Shown: in pieces, positions 28,096 through 36,396 of the stretch
Layout of the letters: each line of letters starts with the position of its first letter
Position numbering within the stretch: position 1 is the first letter of the stretch
Source of the DNA: Microbacterium esteraromaticum
Lineage (GTDB): Bacteria; Actinomycetota; Actinomycetes; Actinomycetales; Microbacteriaceae
Direction of reading: 5' to 3'
DNA length: 64,000 nt
Assembly: GCF_014084045.1 (NCBI RefSeq)
Contig: NZ_CP043732.1
Location: 372,001 to 436,000 of the forward strand
The notes under the pieces: generated by a model
Database searches by the model: none
What the model was told of the DNA's origin: nothing
The model's input: only the letters and a program-made list of their open reading frames with translations
Made by a program: the position numbers and the translations under genes

Positions 28096-30274
28096 GGCGC
28101 GCGGCACCGTTCCCCGCCCCGGCATCGCGGGGCCGGGAGTGCTCGCCGCGGTCGCCGCACTCGTGGCGATGTGGCCGTACACCGGGGTGATCCAGCCCGG
28201 CGCGTGGACGTTCGTGGTCGTGGCCGTCATCGCCACGACGGCGGTTACGGGCATGGCGGGGCGGCGGATGCTCCGGCGGATGCGCGAGGGCATCCGGTCT
28301 CTGCTCACCCTGCTGCTCCAGCTGGGCGTGCTCAGCCTCGTCCTGACCAATCTGCTGGCGAGCGAGACGGCCGAGTTCGGCTTCGTGCCGACTGCGGCGA
28401 GCCTCGAGCTGACGGGTCTGCGCCTGCAGCGTGCCGTCGACGAGATCTCGAACGGCGTCGCGCCGATCGAGGCGACGGTGTCGATGACCTCGGCCATGGG
28501 CCTGGCCTTCACGCTGGTCGCGCTTCTCGTCGATCATCTGCTCTCGCAGCGCCTGGTGGTGCTCACTGTGCTGTTCACGTCTGTGGTCGGGGCGGTGCCG
28601 ATGCTGATCACCTTCGGCTCGGTGAACCTCGTGTGGTTCGTGCTGCAGGCCGTGATGATCCTCGTCGTGCTCCGGTTCGGCGCCAGGCACGACCGCGACG
28701 CGATCCGCCACTCCCCCTTCGTCGCCGCCGGCCTCATCGGCGCCGCCGCGATCGCGGCCACCGTCGTCGTCGCCCCCACGCTGCCCCTGACGACTCCCGT
28801 CGGCGGGACCGGGCAGCTGACGACCGTCAGCGCCGATCTGCGGCTCGGCGACGACCTGCGTCGTCCGAACGAGACGGAGGCGCTGACCCTCGTCACCTCG
28901 GCATCCGCTCCGCCCTACCTGCGCCTCGCGACCCTCTCCCGCTTCGACGGCGAGATCTGGCGTCCCGATCGCTCCGACCGCAACCCCGTCGAGGACGGCT
29001 TCGGCGCCCGCCCCTGGGGCGACCCCATCGAGACGATCGAACACGAGGTCTCGATCAGGGTGGTGGGCATGTCCAGCTCACGGCTGCCGGTGCCCTATGC
29101 CGCCGAGCAGATCAGCGGGCTGCCACGGGGCTGGCAGGCCATGCCGCTGAACCGCACGGTCATCAGCTCGACGAACGATGCCGCCGGGGCCGACTACACC
29201 GTGCAGACCGCAACCCCCGCGCCCAGCCTCGAGCAGATCCGCGCCACATCGGCAGGCGGAGCCGAGTTCGTCGCAGCGCCCGCTGAAGACCTTCCCGAGG
29301 TGATCGGCGACCTTGCGCGCGAAGTCACCGCCGGGGCAGAGAGCGACTACGATCGGCTGCTCGCTCTGCAGGACTGGTTCCGGTCGGAGTTCTCGTACTC
29401 GCTCGACGCCCCCGTCGAGGAGGGCTTCGACGGCACCGGCGCCGACGCGGTGGCGACGTTCCTCGAGGTGCGCAGCGGATACTGCATCCACTTCGCGGGG
29501 GCCTTCGCGCTGATGGCGCAGTCTCTCGACATGCCGGTGCGCATCGTCGTCGGCTACCTGCCTGGCACCTCGACCGATCAGACACGCGGTGAAGACCGCG
29601 TCTACACGGTCACGAGCGACAAGCTGCACTCCTGGCCCGAGGTGTACTTCCAGGGCATCGGCTGGGTGCCCTTCGAGCCGACCGCGACGCTCGGCACGCC
29701 CACCGACTTCGTCTCCGAGGCGGGCGCGGGCGGCGACGACGGCCCGGATGCTCCGTCCGCTTCTCCCACGCCCACCTCGGCGCCCTCCGCATCAGCGACC
29801 GGCGGTCCCGACCGCAGCGCAGAAGACCCTGGTGCCGGAGTCGGCGGTGCGCTGCCCAGGCTCAACCCGACGCCTGTGGTGCTGGTCACCGCCGGCATCC
29901 TGCTCGTGCTGCTGATGCCCGGGCTGGGCCGCGCGCTGCGACGGATGCTGCGGATCGGCCGGTCGAGGCGCGGCGACGCGATCGCGGCGTGGCGTGAGGT
30001 GGCCGACACGATGGTCGACCTGCGCCTCCCGCTGCACACATCAGACACCGCACGAACGCGAGCCCAGATGCTCGCCACGACTCGTGGGGCCGATCCCGAG
30101 GCGCTGCGCCTGCTGGTCGACGCGGTCGAGCGGCGAAGCTATGCCGAGCTCCCGCCAGAAGAGGTCGACCTCGGCGCGTCGCTGCGCCGGGTCATCGGCG
30201 ATCTCGAAGCGAGCGTCAGCGGGCGCCGGCGCATGCTGGCCTGGCTGCTGCCGGCATCGCTGCTGCGACGGTGA
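28088..30274 (+). CDS. Transglutaminase-like membrane protein (TgpA type)
   Basis: The 728-residue protein has an N-terminal block of six or so membrane helices (to about 245), an external domain, and a transglutaminase-like core with the Cys in [20 protein letters not shown], the His in [16 protein letters not shown] and the Asp replaced by the FEPTA context. A Ser/Pro/Ala-rich linker (about 555-600), a further helix ([18 protein letters not shown]) and a cytosolic DUF4129-like tail follow. GTG 28088 overlaps the DUF58 gene by 8 bp. The fold suggests crosslinking or cleaving at glutamine or peptide bonds outside the membrane; the substrate is unknown. Confidence 0.9.
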   Translation: MAEARGTVPRPGIAGPGVLAAVAALVAMWPYTGVIQPGAWTFVVVAVIATTAVTGMAGRRMLRRMREGIRSLLTLLLQLGVLSLVLTNLLASETAEFGFVPTAASLELTGLRLQRAVDEISNGVAPIEATVSMTSAMGLAFTLVALLVDHLLSQRLVVLTVLFTSVVGAVPMLITFGSVNLVWFVLQAVMILVVLRFGARHDRDAIRHSPFVAAGLIGAAAIAATVVVAPTLPLTTPVGGTGQLTTVSADLRLGDDLRRPNETEALTLVTSASAPPYLRLATLSRFDGEIWRPDRSDRNPVEDGFGARPWGDPIETIEHEVSIRVVGMSSSRLPVPYAAEQISGLPRGWQAMPLNRTVISSTNDAAGADYTVQTATPAPSLEQIRATSAGGAEFVAAPAEDLPEVIGDLAREVTAGAESDYDRLLALQDWFRSEFSYSLDAPVEEGFDGTGADAVATFLEVRSGYCIHFAGAFALMAQSLDMPVRIVVGYLPGTSTDQTRGEDRVYTVTSDKLHSWPEVYFQGIGWVPFEPTATLGTPTDFVSEAGAGGDDGPDAPSASPTPTSAPSASATGGPDRSAEDPGAGVGGALPRLNPTPVVLVTAGILLVLLMPGLGRALRRMLRIGRSRRGDAIAAWREVADTMVDLRLPLHTSDTARTRAQMLATTRGADPEALRLLVDAVERRSYAELPPEEVDLGASLRRVIGDLEASVSGRRRMLAWLLPASLLRR

Positions 30275-30281
30275 CGCCCGT

Positions 30282-31184
30282 TCAGCCCAGCGCGCTCCCG
30301 GCGTGATCCGCACACGGCACCGCATCGCAGTCGTCGCAGACGACGAACTGCCGACGGCACGACGCGTCAGGGCAGTTCGCGGTGCGGCTGGTGGCGGCCC
30401 CGCATCCCGCACACGTGCCGATCACCGCGGTGTGGTCGCTGAAATCGACGGATCCTCGCTTGTCGAAGACGTAGAGAGAGCCTTCCCACAGACCGTCGTC
30501 ACCGTACTTCTCGCCGTAGCGGACGATGCCCCCGTCGAGCTGGTACACCTCGCCGAATCCCCGCGACACCATCAGGCTCGACAGCACCTCGCAGCGGATG
30601 CCGCCGGTGCAGTAGGTGACCACGGGCTTGCCCTTGAGATCGTCGTAGACGCCTTCGTCGAGCAGGCGGACGAAGTCGCGGGTGGTGTCCGTATCGGGCA
30701 CGACGGCACCGCGGAACCGGCCGATCTCTGCCTCGAGCGCGTTTCGCCCGTCGAAGAACACCACATCCTCTCCGCGCTCGGCGACGAGGGCGTGCAGCTG
30801 CTCTGGGTCGAGCCTGGTGCCTCCGCCGACGACTCCGTGCTCGTCGACCTCGAGCTCGTCGGGCGCCCCGAACGACACGATCTCGTCGCGCACCTTCACG
30901 CTCAGCTTCGGGAAGTCGGCACTGTACCCGTCGGCGTCGATGGCCGTGCCCTCGCTCCACTTGACGTCGGCGTTCTTGAATGCGGGATAGTCGCGGAACC
31001 GGCGCAGCCACTTCTTCACGGCGGGCAGGTCACCGCCGAGAGTGCCGTTGATCCCGTGCGCGGAGATGATGATCCGCCCGCGCAGCTTGAGCGCTTCGCC
31101 CAGGTCGCGCTGCCACAGCCGCACCGCCTCCGGATCCGCGAGCGGGGCGAAGGCGTAGAACAGCACGATCTTGGGGGTGGGCAC
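30282..31184 (-). CDS. trhO: Oxygen-dependent tRNA uridine-34 hydroxylase (rhodanese family)
   Basis: A 300-residue protein with the UPF0176/TrhO layout. A ferredoxin-like N-terminal domain ([35 protein letters not shown]), a rhodanese domain with the active cysteine in [17 protein letters not shown], and a C-terminal cluster of cysteines (CAGCGAA, CPDASC, CDDC). It makes 5-hydroxyuridine at the wobble position of some tRNAs. The start is GTG at 31184 with no obvious ribosome-binding site, and the DeoR gene ends 9 bp before it on the same strand. Confidence 0.9.
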   Translation of the reverse strand: MPTPKIVLFYAFAPLADPEAVRLWQRDLGEALKLRGRIIISAHGINGTLGGDLPAVKKWLRRFRDYPAFKNADVKWSEGTAIDADGYSADFPKLSVKVRDEIVSFGAPDELEVDEHGVVGGGTRLDPEQLHALVAERGEDVVFFDGRNALEAEIGRFRGAVVPDTDTTRDFVRLLDEGVYDDLKGKPVVTYCTGGIRCEVLSSLMVSRGFGEVYQLDGGIVRYGEKYGDDGLWEGSLYVFDKRGSVDFSDHTAVIGTCAGCGAATSRTANCPDASCRRQFVVCDDCDAVPCADHAGSALG

Positions 31185-31193
31185 CAGGAGATT

Positions 31194-31922
31194 CTAGGCC
31201 GTGGGCAGCTGGGCGATCAGCGGGTTCTGATCGTGCGGATCGACCACGATGCCGGTGATCTCGTCGAGCCCGACCACCGGGAAGCGCGAGGCGGCGCCGA
31301 TCTTCTCGGCGCTGCCGAGCACGTAGGTGTCAGCGCTGCGCGCCGCGAGCGCGCGTTTGGTGACGGCGTCGTCGAGCTCACCGGTGGTGAGCCCGTGGTC
31401 GGGATGGATGCCCGTGACGCCGAGGAAGAAGGCATCCGCCGCGATCCGGGCGATGGCCTCGTGGGCCAGTCCACCGCCGGCGACCGCGGAGTGGCGGCTC
31501 AGTTCGCCGCCGATCATCACGACTCGGGCCTTCGTCGAATCCAGCGCCGCGACCGCCACCGCCGGACTGGGCGTGATGAGAGTGATGTCGTCAGGCAGCA
31601 TCGCCGCCATCGCGAGCGCCGTCGTGCCGGCGTCGAGGATGACGGTCATCCCGGGGCGGATCAGCGCGGCGGCCGCCTGTGCGACGCGGTGCTTGCTGTC
31701 GACAGCGACGCCGAGGCGGCGCTGCACGGGCGCATCGGCGAGCGGCACGGGCAGGGCTCCGCCGTAGACGCGGATGCACAGCCCCGCCTCTGCGAGCTCT
31801 CGCAGGTCGCGGCGGATCGAGTCTTCGGAGATGCCGAGTTCAGCGGCGACCGACTTCGCCACGACCCGGCCTTCGGCCGCGAGCAGAGCCAGCAGGTGCT
31901 CGCGTCGTTGGGCACTCAGCAT
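31194..31922 (-). CDS. DeoR/GlpR-family transcriptional regulator
   Basis: A 242-residue repressor with N-terminal helix-turn-helix (RREHLLALLAAEGRVVAKSV, AELGISEDSIRRDLRELAEA) and a C-terminal DeoRC sensor domain with the phosphosugar-site patterns DAGTTALAMA, VMIGGELS and ADAFFLGVTGIHPDHGLT. Such regulators respond to phosphorylated sugars or nucleosides. It is divergent from the DUF4406 gene with a pair of half-sites between them, so regulation of that gene and of itself is likely. Confidence 0.9.
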   Translation of the reverse strand: MLSAQRREHLLALLAAEGRVVAKSVAAELGISEDSIRRDLRELAEAGLCIRVYGGALPVPLADAPVQRRLGVAVDSKHRVAQAAAALIRPGMTVILDAGTTALAMAAMLPDDITLITPSPAVAVAALDSTKARVVMIGGELSRHSAVAGGGLAHEAIARIAADAFFLGVTGIHPDHGLTTGELDDAVTKRALAARSADTYVLGSAEKIGAASRFPVVGLDEITGIVVDPHDQNPLIAQLPTA

Positions 31923-31951
31923 GGTCTACCCTTTCCCGTTCTTCTCCATTG

Positions 31952-31971
31952 TTGCACGTTTCTGCATGTTT
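31952..31971. promoter_or_regulatory. Direct-repeat operator for the DeoR-type regulator
   Basis: TTGCACGTTT and CTGCATGTTT follow each other exactly one helical turn apart in the 67-bp gap between the divergent start codons at 31922 and 31990. Spaced 10-11 bp direct repeats are a usual binding layout for DeoR-family proteins. Confidence 0.5.
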
Positions 31972-31989
31972 CACGCTACGCTGTCCCCC

Positions 31990-32388
31990 ATGGACAGACC
32001 ACTTCTCATTCTCATCGCAGGCCCCTACCGCTCGGGAACCGGGGGCGACCCCGACGCGATCGCCGCCAACCTCGAGCGGCTTGAGCAGGCCGCCGCTCCG
32101 ATCCATCGCCGAGGCCACGTGCCGATGATCGGCGAATGGGTCGCACTCCCGGTGCTTCGCGGACTCTCTCCGGAGGAGGCCGCCGAGACGGATGTCATGT
32201 ACCAGACCGCCGATCGGCTGCTGATGCACTGCGACGCGGTGCTCCGCCTGCCGGGAGAGTCCGCCGGCGCCGACAACGACGTGCGACTCGCACGCGAGCG
32301 CGGGCTGCCCGTCTACCACTCGGTCGACGAGATCCCCTCGGCTGAGCGTGCCGAGGAGCGTACCGAGGCACCGTCGCCGATCGGATAG
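31990..32388 (+). CDS. DUF4406 / nucleoside 2-deoxyribosyltransferase-like protein
   Basis: A 132-residue single-domain protein with LLILIAGPYRSG at the start, RLEQAAAPIHRRGHVPMIGE in the middle and the terminal DAVLRLPGESAGADNDVRLA. This is the Rossmann-like fold of the nucleoside deoxyribosyltransferase superfamily, where the GPYR loop and the late Glu line the base site. It probably acts on nucleosides or nucleotide sugars. ATG 31990 is the natural start. The divergent DeoR regulator is its likely controller. Confidence 0.8.
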   Translation: MDRPLLILIAGPYRSGTGGDPDAIAANLERLEQAAAPIHRRGHVPMIGEWVALPVLRGLSPEEAAETDVMYQTADRLLMHCDAVLRLPGESAGADNDVRLARERGLPVYHSVDEIPSAERAEERTEAPSPIG

Positions 32389-32407
32389 GATGGACAGGTT
32401 GTTTCCT

Positions 32408-32495
32408 GGTGACGTGTCCGAGCGGCCGAAGGAGCACGCTTGGAAAGCGTGTGTTGTGCAAGCAACCGCGGGTTCGAATCCCGCCGTCACCGCCA
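32408..32495 (+). tRNA. tRNA-Ser (anticodon GGA)
   Basis: The acceptor stem GGTGACG pairs with CGTCACC; the anticodon stem-loop is CACGC-TTGGAAA-GCGTG, giving anticodon GGA. A long variable arm and the T-loop GGTTCGAATCC are present, discriminator G and an encoded CCA end the gene. Serine class II structure is clear. Confidence 0.97.
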
Positions 32496-32538
32496 GAAGC
32501 CCTGAGGCCCGCACGAAGTGTGGGCCTCAGGGCTTCTT
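32495..32538 (+). terminator. Terminator after tRNA-Ser
   Basis: AGAAGCCCTGAGGCCC and its complement GGGCCTCAGGGCTTCT form a stem of about 19 bp with a short loop (32495-32538), directly after the CCA end. Confidence 0.8.
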
Positions 32539-32659
32539 CCGATGACGGTTGGCACTTCGCCACCCCAGGGCCCTACGACGCCCGAGGCTCCACGCGGCGC
32601 CCTTCCACCCAACCCGAACCCGCCCGCACACTCGCGCCGCGTGGAGTGGCGTCGAGGGA

Positions 32660-32676
32660 TCGAATCCCGCCGTCAC
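32660..32676 (+). repeat. Repeat of the tRNA-Ser 3' end (att-like scar)
   Basis: TCGAATCCCGCCGTCAC occurs at 32474-32490 inside tRNA-Ser and again here, 186 bp downstream, in the same orientation. Duplicated tRNA 3' ends normally mark the far end of an integrated element. The 165 bp between holds only the terminator and no gene, so this is probably the scar of a lost element. Confidence 0.6.
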
Positions 32677-32703
32677 CCGCCCCACGGGGATCCCGCCGGG
32701 CGA

Positions 32704-33306
32704 TCAGTCGAACCGGATGCCGTACATGGTCGTCTCGGGGCCGGATCCGAGCCGGTGCATGCCGAGACGCTCGTAGAACGCGCCTGCTCCGGTGTTCGTC
32801 GGATTCATGCCGAGGTGAAGGCCGGGCACACCGCGGCGCGTGAGCTCGGCGAAGAGCGTGTCGATCAGTCGCCGGCCGAGGCCCTGCCCCTGCGTCTCGG
32901 GCAGCAGGTCGATGTGCAGGTGCGCCGGATACTGCGCCGCGTGCTTCTCGCTGCCCGGTGCGCGACGGCTCGCGTAGCCGATGATGCCGTCCTGCCTGGT
33001 CGGCTCGGCGGCGCCCGAGAGGGGGTACAGGCCCTGCTTCGATGGCCACCACTCCTCACGGAACCACTGCTCGAAGGCATCCGTGTCGTCCGTCGCGACG
33101 ACGTAGCCGATCGTGCGGCCGTCATCCGACTCCACCACCCACGCGAGATCGGGATGCCGCACCGCATACGGCGCGGCGAAGACGTCGCCCCACAGACGGT
33201 CGTCGGTGAAGATGCCGGTGGCGTCGCCGCCGGCATCCGCCGTCTTCACGCAGATCTCGTACAGCGCGTCGCGGTCGGCGTCACGATAGGGGCGGATCTG
33301 CGTCAC
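32704..33306 (-). CDS. GNAT-family N-acetyltransferase
   Basis: A 200-residue acetyltransferase with IRPYRDADRDALYEICVKTA at the front, VVESDDGRTIGYVVATDDTD in the middle, the acetyl-CoA loop LPETQGQGLGRRLIDTLFAE (Q/RxxGxG/A) and the late GMNPTNTGAGAFYERLGMHR. The pattern resembles GNAT domains found beside or fused to O-GlcNAcase-like enzymes. GTG 33306 starts the conserved front and overlaps the end of the PAP2 gene by 26 bp. Substrate unknown. Confidence 0.88.
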   Translation of the reverse strand: MTQIRPYRDADRDALYEICVKTADAGGDATGIFTDDRLWGDVFAAPYAVRHPDLAWVVESDDGRTIGYVVATDDTDAFEQWFREEWWPSKQGLYPLSGAAEPTRQDGIIGYASRRAPGSEKHAAQYPAHLHIDLLPETQGQGLGRRLIDTLFAELTRRGVPGLHLGMNPTNTGAGAFYERLGMHRLGSGPETTMYGIRFD

Positions 33307-33946
33307 GGTGGCTCCTCGATGCCGGTTCTGCGGTCGTCGTCCAGCCTAGTGACGCCCAGGTCAGGACGAAGGCGCCGACGATCAGCGCAGCCGACGCGCC
33401 GACCAGCGCACCGCCGAGGGTGTCGGTGATCCAGTGCACGGCGAGGATGGTGCGCGACAGCGCCATCGCCACCACCCACACGACCCCGGCGACAGCCATC
33501 CACACACGGGGGAAGACCAGCCAGAGCACCATCGCGATGGTCGCCGCATTCGACGTATGCCCTGAGGGGAATGATCCGAAGTCCGAGGTCACGAGCATGT
33601 CGTCTGGCCGCGCCCTGGCGAAGATCTCCTTCAGCAGCTGCGTGAGCCCTGCACTGACGCCGAACGCCATCGCCGCGAACACGGCGGCCCGCCATCGCCG
33701 CAGCAGCACGAGCAGCAGCACGACGAGCAGAGGCACCAGGACGATCGCCACCCAGCCTCCGCCGATCCAGTTCAGCAGGTAGGCGGCCGACAGCATCCAG
33801 TCCTGACGGACCTGCGACATGAGGTCGTTCCAGAAGACGTCGAGCCCGCTCGTCGCACCGCGTGGCAAGAGCACCACGAGCACGCCGAGAAGCGCGGCGA
33901 AGGTGAGCATCGCGCTGCCGGCGAAGAGGAGGGTGCGGCGTCTCAT
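33281..33946 (-). CDS. PAP2-superfamily membrane phosphatase
   Basis: The 221-residue protein has six hydrophobic segments and all three PAP2 motifs: KEIFARARP, SFPSGHTSN, and SRTILAVHWITD with the nucleophilic His. Members dephosphorylate lipid phosphates such as undecaprenyl pyrophosphate or phosphatidylglycerol phosphate at the outer face of the membrane. The substrate cannot be told. It overlaps the GNAT gene downstream and lies 50 bp past the sugar-transporter genes on the same strand. Confidence 0.92.
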   Translation of the reverse strand: MRRRTLLFAGSAMLTFAALLGVLVVLLPRGATSGLDVFWNDLMSQVRQDWMLSAAYLLNWIGGGWVAIVLVPLLVVLLLVLLRRWRAAVFAAMAFGVSAGLTQLLKEIFARARPDDMLVTSDFGSFPSGHTSNAATIAMVLWLVFPRVWMAVAGVVWVVAMALSRTILAVHWITDTLGGALVGASAALIVGAFVLTWASLGWTTTAEPASRSHRDADPPLS

Positions 33947-33965
33947 CGTCTCATCGTGCCCCGAG

Positions 33966-33990
33966 CGAGGCCCGCACGCGGCGGGCCTCG
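33966..33990 (-). terminator. Hairpin at the end of the sugar ABC operon
   Basis: CGAGGCCCGC (33966-33975) and GCGGGCCTCG (33981-33990) form a perfect 10-bp stem with a 5-base loop, 8 bp past the stop of the second permease. Confidence 0.65.
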
Positions 33991-33997
33991 CCGAGGA

Positions 33998-34966
33998 TCA
34001 CCCCTTCGTCGCGCCCGCGAGCAGTCCGCGGACGAAGAAGCGCTGCAGAGCGAAGAACACGATCAGCGGGACGATGATCGAGATGAAGGTACCCGCCGAC
34101 TGCAGGAACCAGCGGTTGCCCCAGGTGCCGGACAGCGAGTTCAGCGCCTGGGTGATCGGAAGCGCGCCCGGCGAGGCGAAGATCGTCGCGACCAGCAGGT
34201 CGTTCCACACCCAGAGGAACTGGAAGATGGCGAACGAGGCGATCGCCGGCATCGCCAGCGGAAGGATGATGCGGAAGAACACCTGCCCGTGCCCTGCGCC
34301 GTCGACGCGGGCGGCCTCGACGATGTCGCCCGGGATCTCCGCGATGAAGTTGTGCAGCATGAACGTCGCCAGGGGAAGAGCGAAGATCGCGTGCGCGATC
34401 CACACCCGGGCGAAGCTGAACTCGACGTCGTTGAGCGTGAGGCCCGGGAAGATCATCACGCCGTTGATCGTGAGCCCCTCCGAGAACAGGCTCAGCAGCG
34501 GCACCAGGGCCATCTGCAGCGGCACGATCTGCAGCGCGAACACGAACACGAACAGCATGTTGCGGCCCTTGAAGTCGATCCACGCGAACGCGTACGCGGC
34601 GAGCGCGGCGATGACGATCGGGAAGACCGTGGCAGGGATCGTGATCGCGAGGGAGTTCACGAACGCCGTCGCCAGGGTCGTCGACGTGCCGCCGGCGTTG
34701 AGCGCCTCGACGTAGTTCGAGAACGTGAACTCGGGGTTGGTGAAGGCCGTCCACCACCCCGTCGACTGCGTGTCGGCGCCTGGGCGGAACGAGGTGACGA
34801 ACAGACCGAACGTGGGGATCGTCCAGAACACCGCGATGATGGCCGCGGCGATCGTGGCGCCCTTCGAGGTGAGCTTCTTGTGGGCGATGGCCTCGTTGCG
34901 TCGGGTGTCGCGTGCGACCTGGCGCTTGGTGCGCGTGTCGCGGACGATGGCTTCAGTGGCGCTCAT
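33998..34966 (-). CDS. Carbohydrate ABC transporter permease (MalG type)
   Basis: A 322-residue inner-membrane subunit with six helices and the cytoplasmic EAA loop EAARVDGAGHGQVFFRIILP that contacts the ATPase. The short cytosolic N-terminus is charged (RDTRTKRQVARDTRR). Its ATG overlaps the stop of the MalF-type gene (ATGA). No ATPase gene is present here, so a shared MsiK-type ATPase encoded elsewhere is expected, as in other actinobacteria. Confidence 0.94.
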   Translation of the reverse strand: MSATEAIVRDTRTKRQVARDTRRNEAIAHKKLTSKGATIAAAIIAVFWTIPTFGLFVTSFRPGADTQSTGWWTAFTNPEFTFSNYVEALNAGGTSTTLATAFVNSLAITIPATVFPIVIAALAAYAFAWIDFKGRNMLFVFVFALQIVPLQMALVPLLSLFSEGLTINGVMIFPGLTLNDVEFSFARVWIAHAIFALPLATFMLHNFIAEIPGDIVEAARVDGAGHGQVFFRIILPLAMPAIASFAIFQFLWVWNDLLVATIFASPGALPITQALNSLSGTWGNRWFLQSAGTFISIIVPLIVFFALQRFFVRGLLAGATKG

Positions 34967-36306
34967 CAGCGGATCTCCCTCTGCTTCGACAGTGAACGGG
35001 CGTTGTAGATGATCAGGGGCAGCACGAAGAGGAACAGCACCACGGCGAGCGCCGAGGAGTGCCCGTAGCTCTGGAAGCGCTGCTGCTGGTTGACCATCTC
35101 GAAGCCGAGAACGGTGGTGTCGTCGCGGCCGCCTGTCATCACCGCGACGATGTCGTAGACCTTCAGCGAGGCGATCGTGATCGTCGTCAGCACGACGATC
35201 AGCGACGACCGGATGCCTGGCACCGTGACGTTCCAGAATCGCTGCCACGCGTTCGTGCCGTCGAGCTCGGCGGCCTCCAGCTGCTCGGTGGGAACGGCCT
35301 TGATCGCGGCCGAGAGGATCACCATCGCGAAACCGGTCTGCGTCCAGATGAAGACGACCAGCAGCATGAGGGTATTGATCAGGGGCTTGACCGCGAGCCA
35401 GCTCACCGGGTCGCCGCCGAACATCGTCACGATGGCGTTGAGCAGACCGATCTGCTCGCCCTGCCGGTAGTCGTACATGAACTTCCAGATGATGCCGGCG
35501 CCGACGAACGAGATCGCGACGGGCATGAACACCAGCACCTTCAGGATCTTCTCGCCGCGAGCGCGGTCGATGAACACGGCGTAGGCGAGGCCGAAGGCGA
35601 CCGAGATCGTGGGGGCGAGCAGGGCCCAGATCAGGGTGTTGATCACCGACCAGGTGCCGACCGGGTTGGTGAACACCCAGACGTAGTTCTCGAATCCGAC
35701 GAACTCGTCACCCGTCTTGTCGAAGAACGACTTGATGAACGTCGAGATCGCCGGGTAGATCAGGCCGAGCAGCAGCATGATCGCCGCCGGAGCCATGAAG
35801 AGGATGAGCTGGAACAGGTACCCGGCGCCCTGCCGCGAGCGGTAGTCGGCGAAGAAGAGCAGCGCACCCGAGAGCAGCGCGATCGCGACGACGTAGAGCA
35901 CGGCGTTCGCGTACGGGCGCAGCAGCATCAGCGCCAGCACGGGAATGACGAGGCATGCGACGAGTCGCATGATGAAGTAGCCCCTGCCCGGACGCGGGGC
36001 GTACTCGATCAGCACGAGCACGATGCCGACGACGAGCCCGAACACGAGCAGCACGACGGGGATCTGCACCAGCGGGTGCAGTGCGCCCATCCACAGGAAG
36101 AAGTTGTTCAGCGACACCGGACCCAGCGCGATGCGCGCAGGGTCTTCGACCGGTGCCGAGATGATGAGCAGGAACAGCATCGCGGCGACGGCGAGGAAGC
36201 CGACGGTGACCACGATCTGCGTGATCCGGCGCCCCTTGGCATCCACTCCGTGCGTCGTCTTCGGCAGTTCCGCCGTGTCCTTTTCGTCGACTGTCAGCAG
36301 TGACAT
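34966..36306 (-). CDS. Carbohydrate ABC transporter permease (MalF type) with extra N-terminal helices
   Basis: The 446-residue protein has the MetI-like permease core in its last 280 residues, with EAAELDGTNAWQRFWNVTVP as the EAA loop. In front of it are about four added membrane helices (residues 30-170) and a periplasmic loop (STFIKSFFDKTGDEFVGFEN), as in the long MalF proteins. It forms a heterodimer with the MalG-type subunit. Start ATG 36306; a strong hairpin (36330-36359) separates it from the binding-protein gene. Confidence 0.93.
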   Translation of the reverse strand: MSLLTVDEKDTAELPKTTHGVDAKGRRITQIVVTVGFLAVAAMLFLLIISAPVEDPARIALGPVSLNNFFLWMGALHPLVQIPVVLLVFGLVVGIVLVLIEYAPRPGRGYFIMRLVACLVIPVLALMLLRPYANAVLYVVAIALLSGALLFFADYRSRQGAGYLFQLILFMAPAAIMLLLGLIYPAISTFIKSFFDKTGDEFVGFENYVWVFTNPVGTWSVINTLIWALLAPTISVAFGLAYAVFIDRARGEKILKVLVFMPVAISFVGAGIIWKFMYDYRQGEQIGLLNAIVTMFGGDPVSWLAVKPLINTLMLLVVFIWTQTGFAMVILSAAIKAVPTEQLEAAELDGTNAWQRFWNVTVPGIRSSLIVVLTTITIASLKVYDIVAVMTGGRDDTTVLGFEMVNQQQRFQSYGHSSALAVVLFLFVLPLIIYNARSLSKQREIR

Positions 36307-36329
36307 GAAATCCCCTTCTGAGTACGGAT

Positions 36330-36359
36330 GCGGGGTCGGGCATCTCTGCCCGACCCCGC
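36330..36359 (-). terminator. Intra-operon hairpin between binding protein and permeases
   Basis: GCGGGGTCGGGCA (36330-36342) and TGCCCGACCCCGC (36347-36359) form a perfect 13-bp stem with a 4-base loop. In this position such stems usually protect or end most binding-protein mRNA so that it outnumbers the permeases. Confidence 0.7.
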
Positions 36360-36396
36360 TTTCACCAGCGGATTGCGCTCAGACTAGCGCTGCCGG

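Noticed and set aside
30333..32084. Plus-strand frame running from the transglutaminase gene over trhO and the DeoR gene
   Set aside because: The first part is the 3' end of a real gene in another frame and the remainder is antisense to two genes with strong motifs.
32408..32676. A genomic island inserted at tRNA-Ser
   Set aside because: Only 165 bp separate the tRNA end and its repeat, with no integrase; at most it is a scar.
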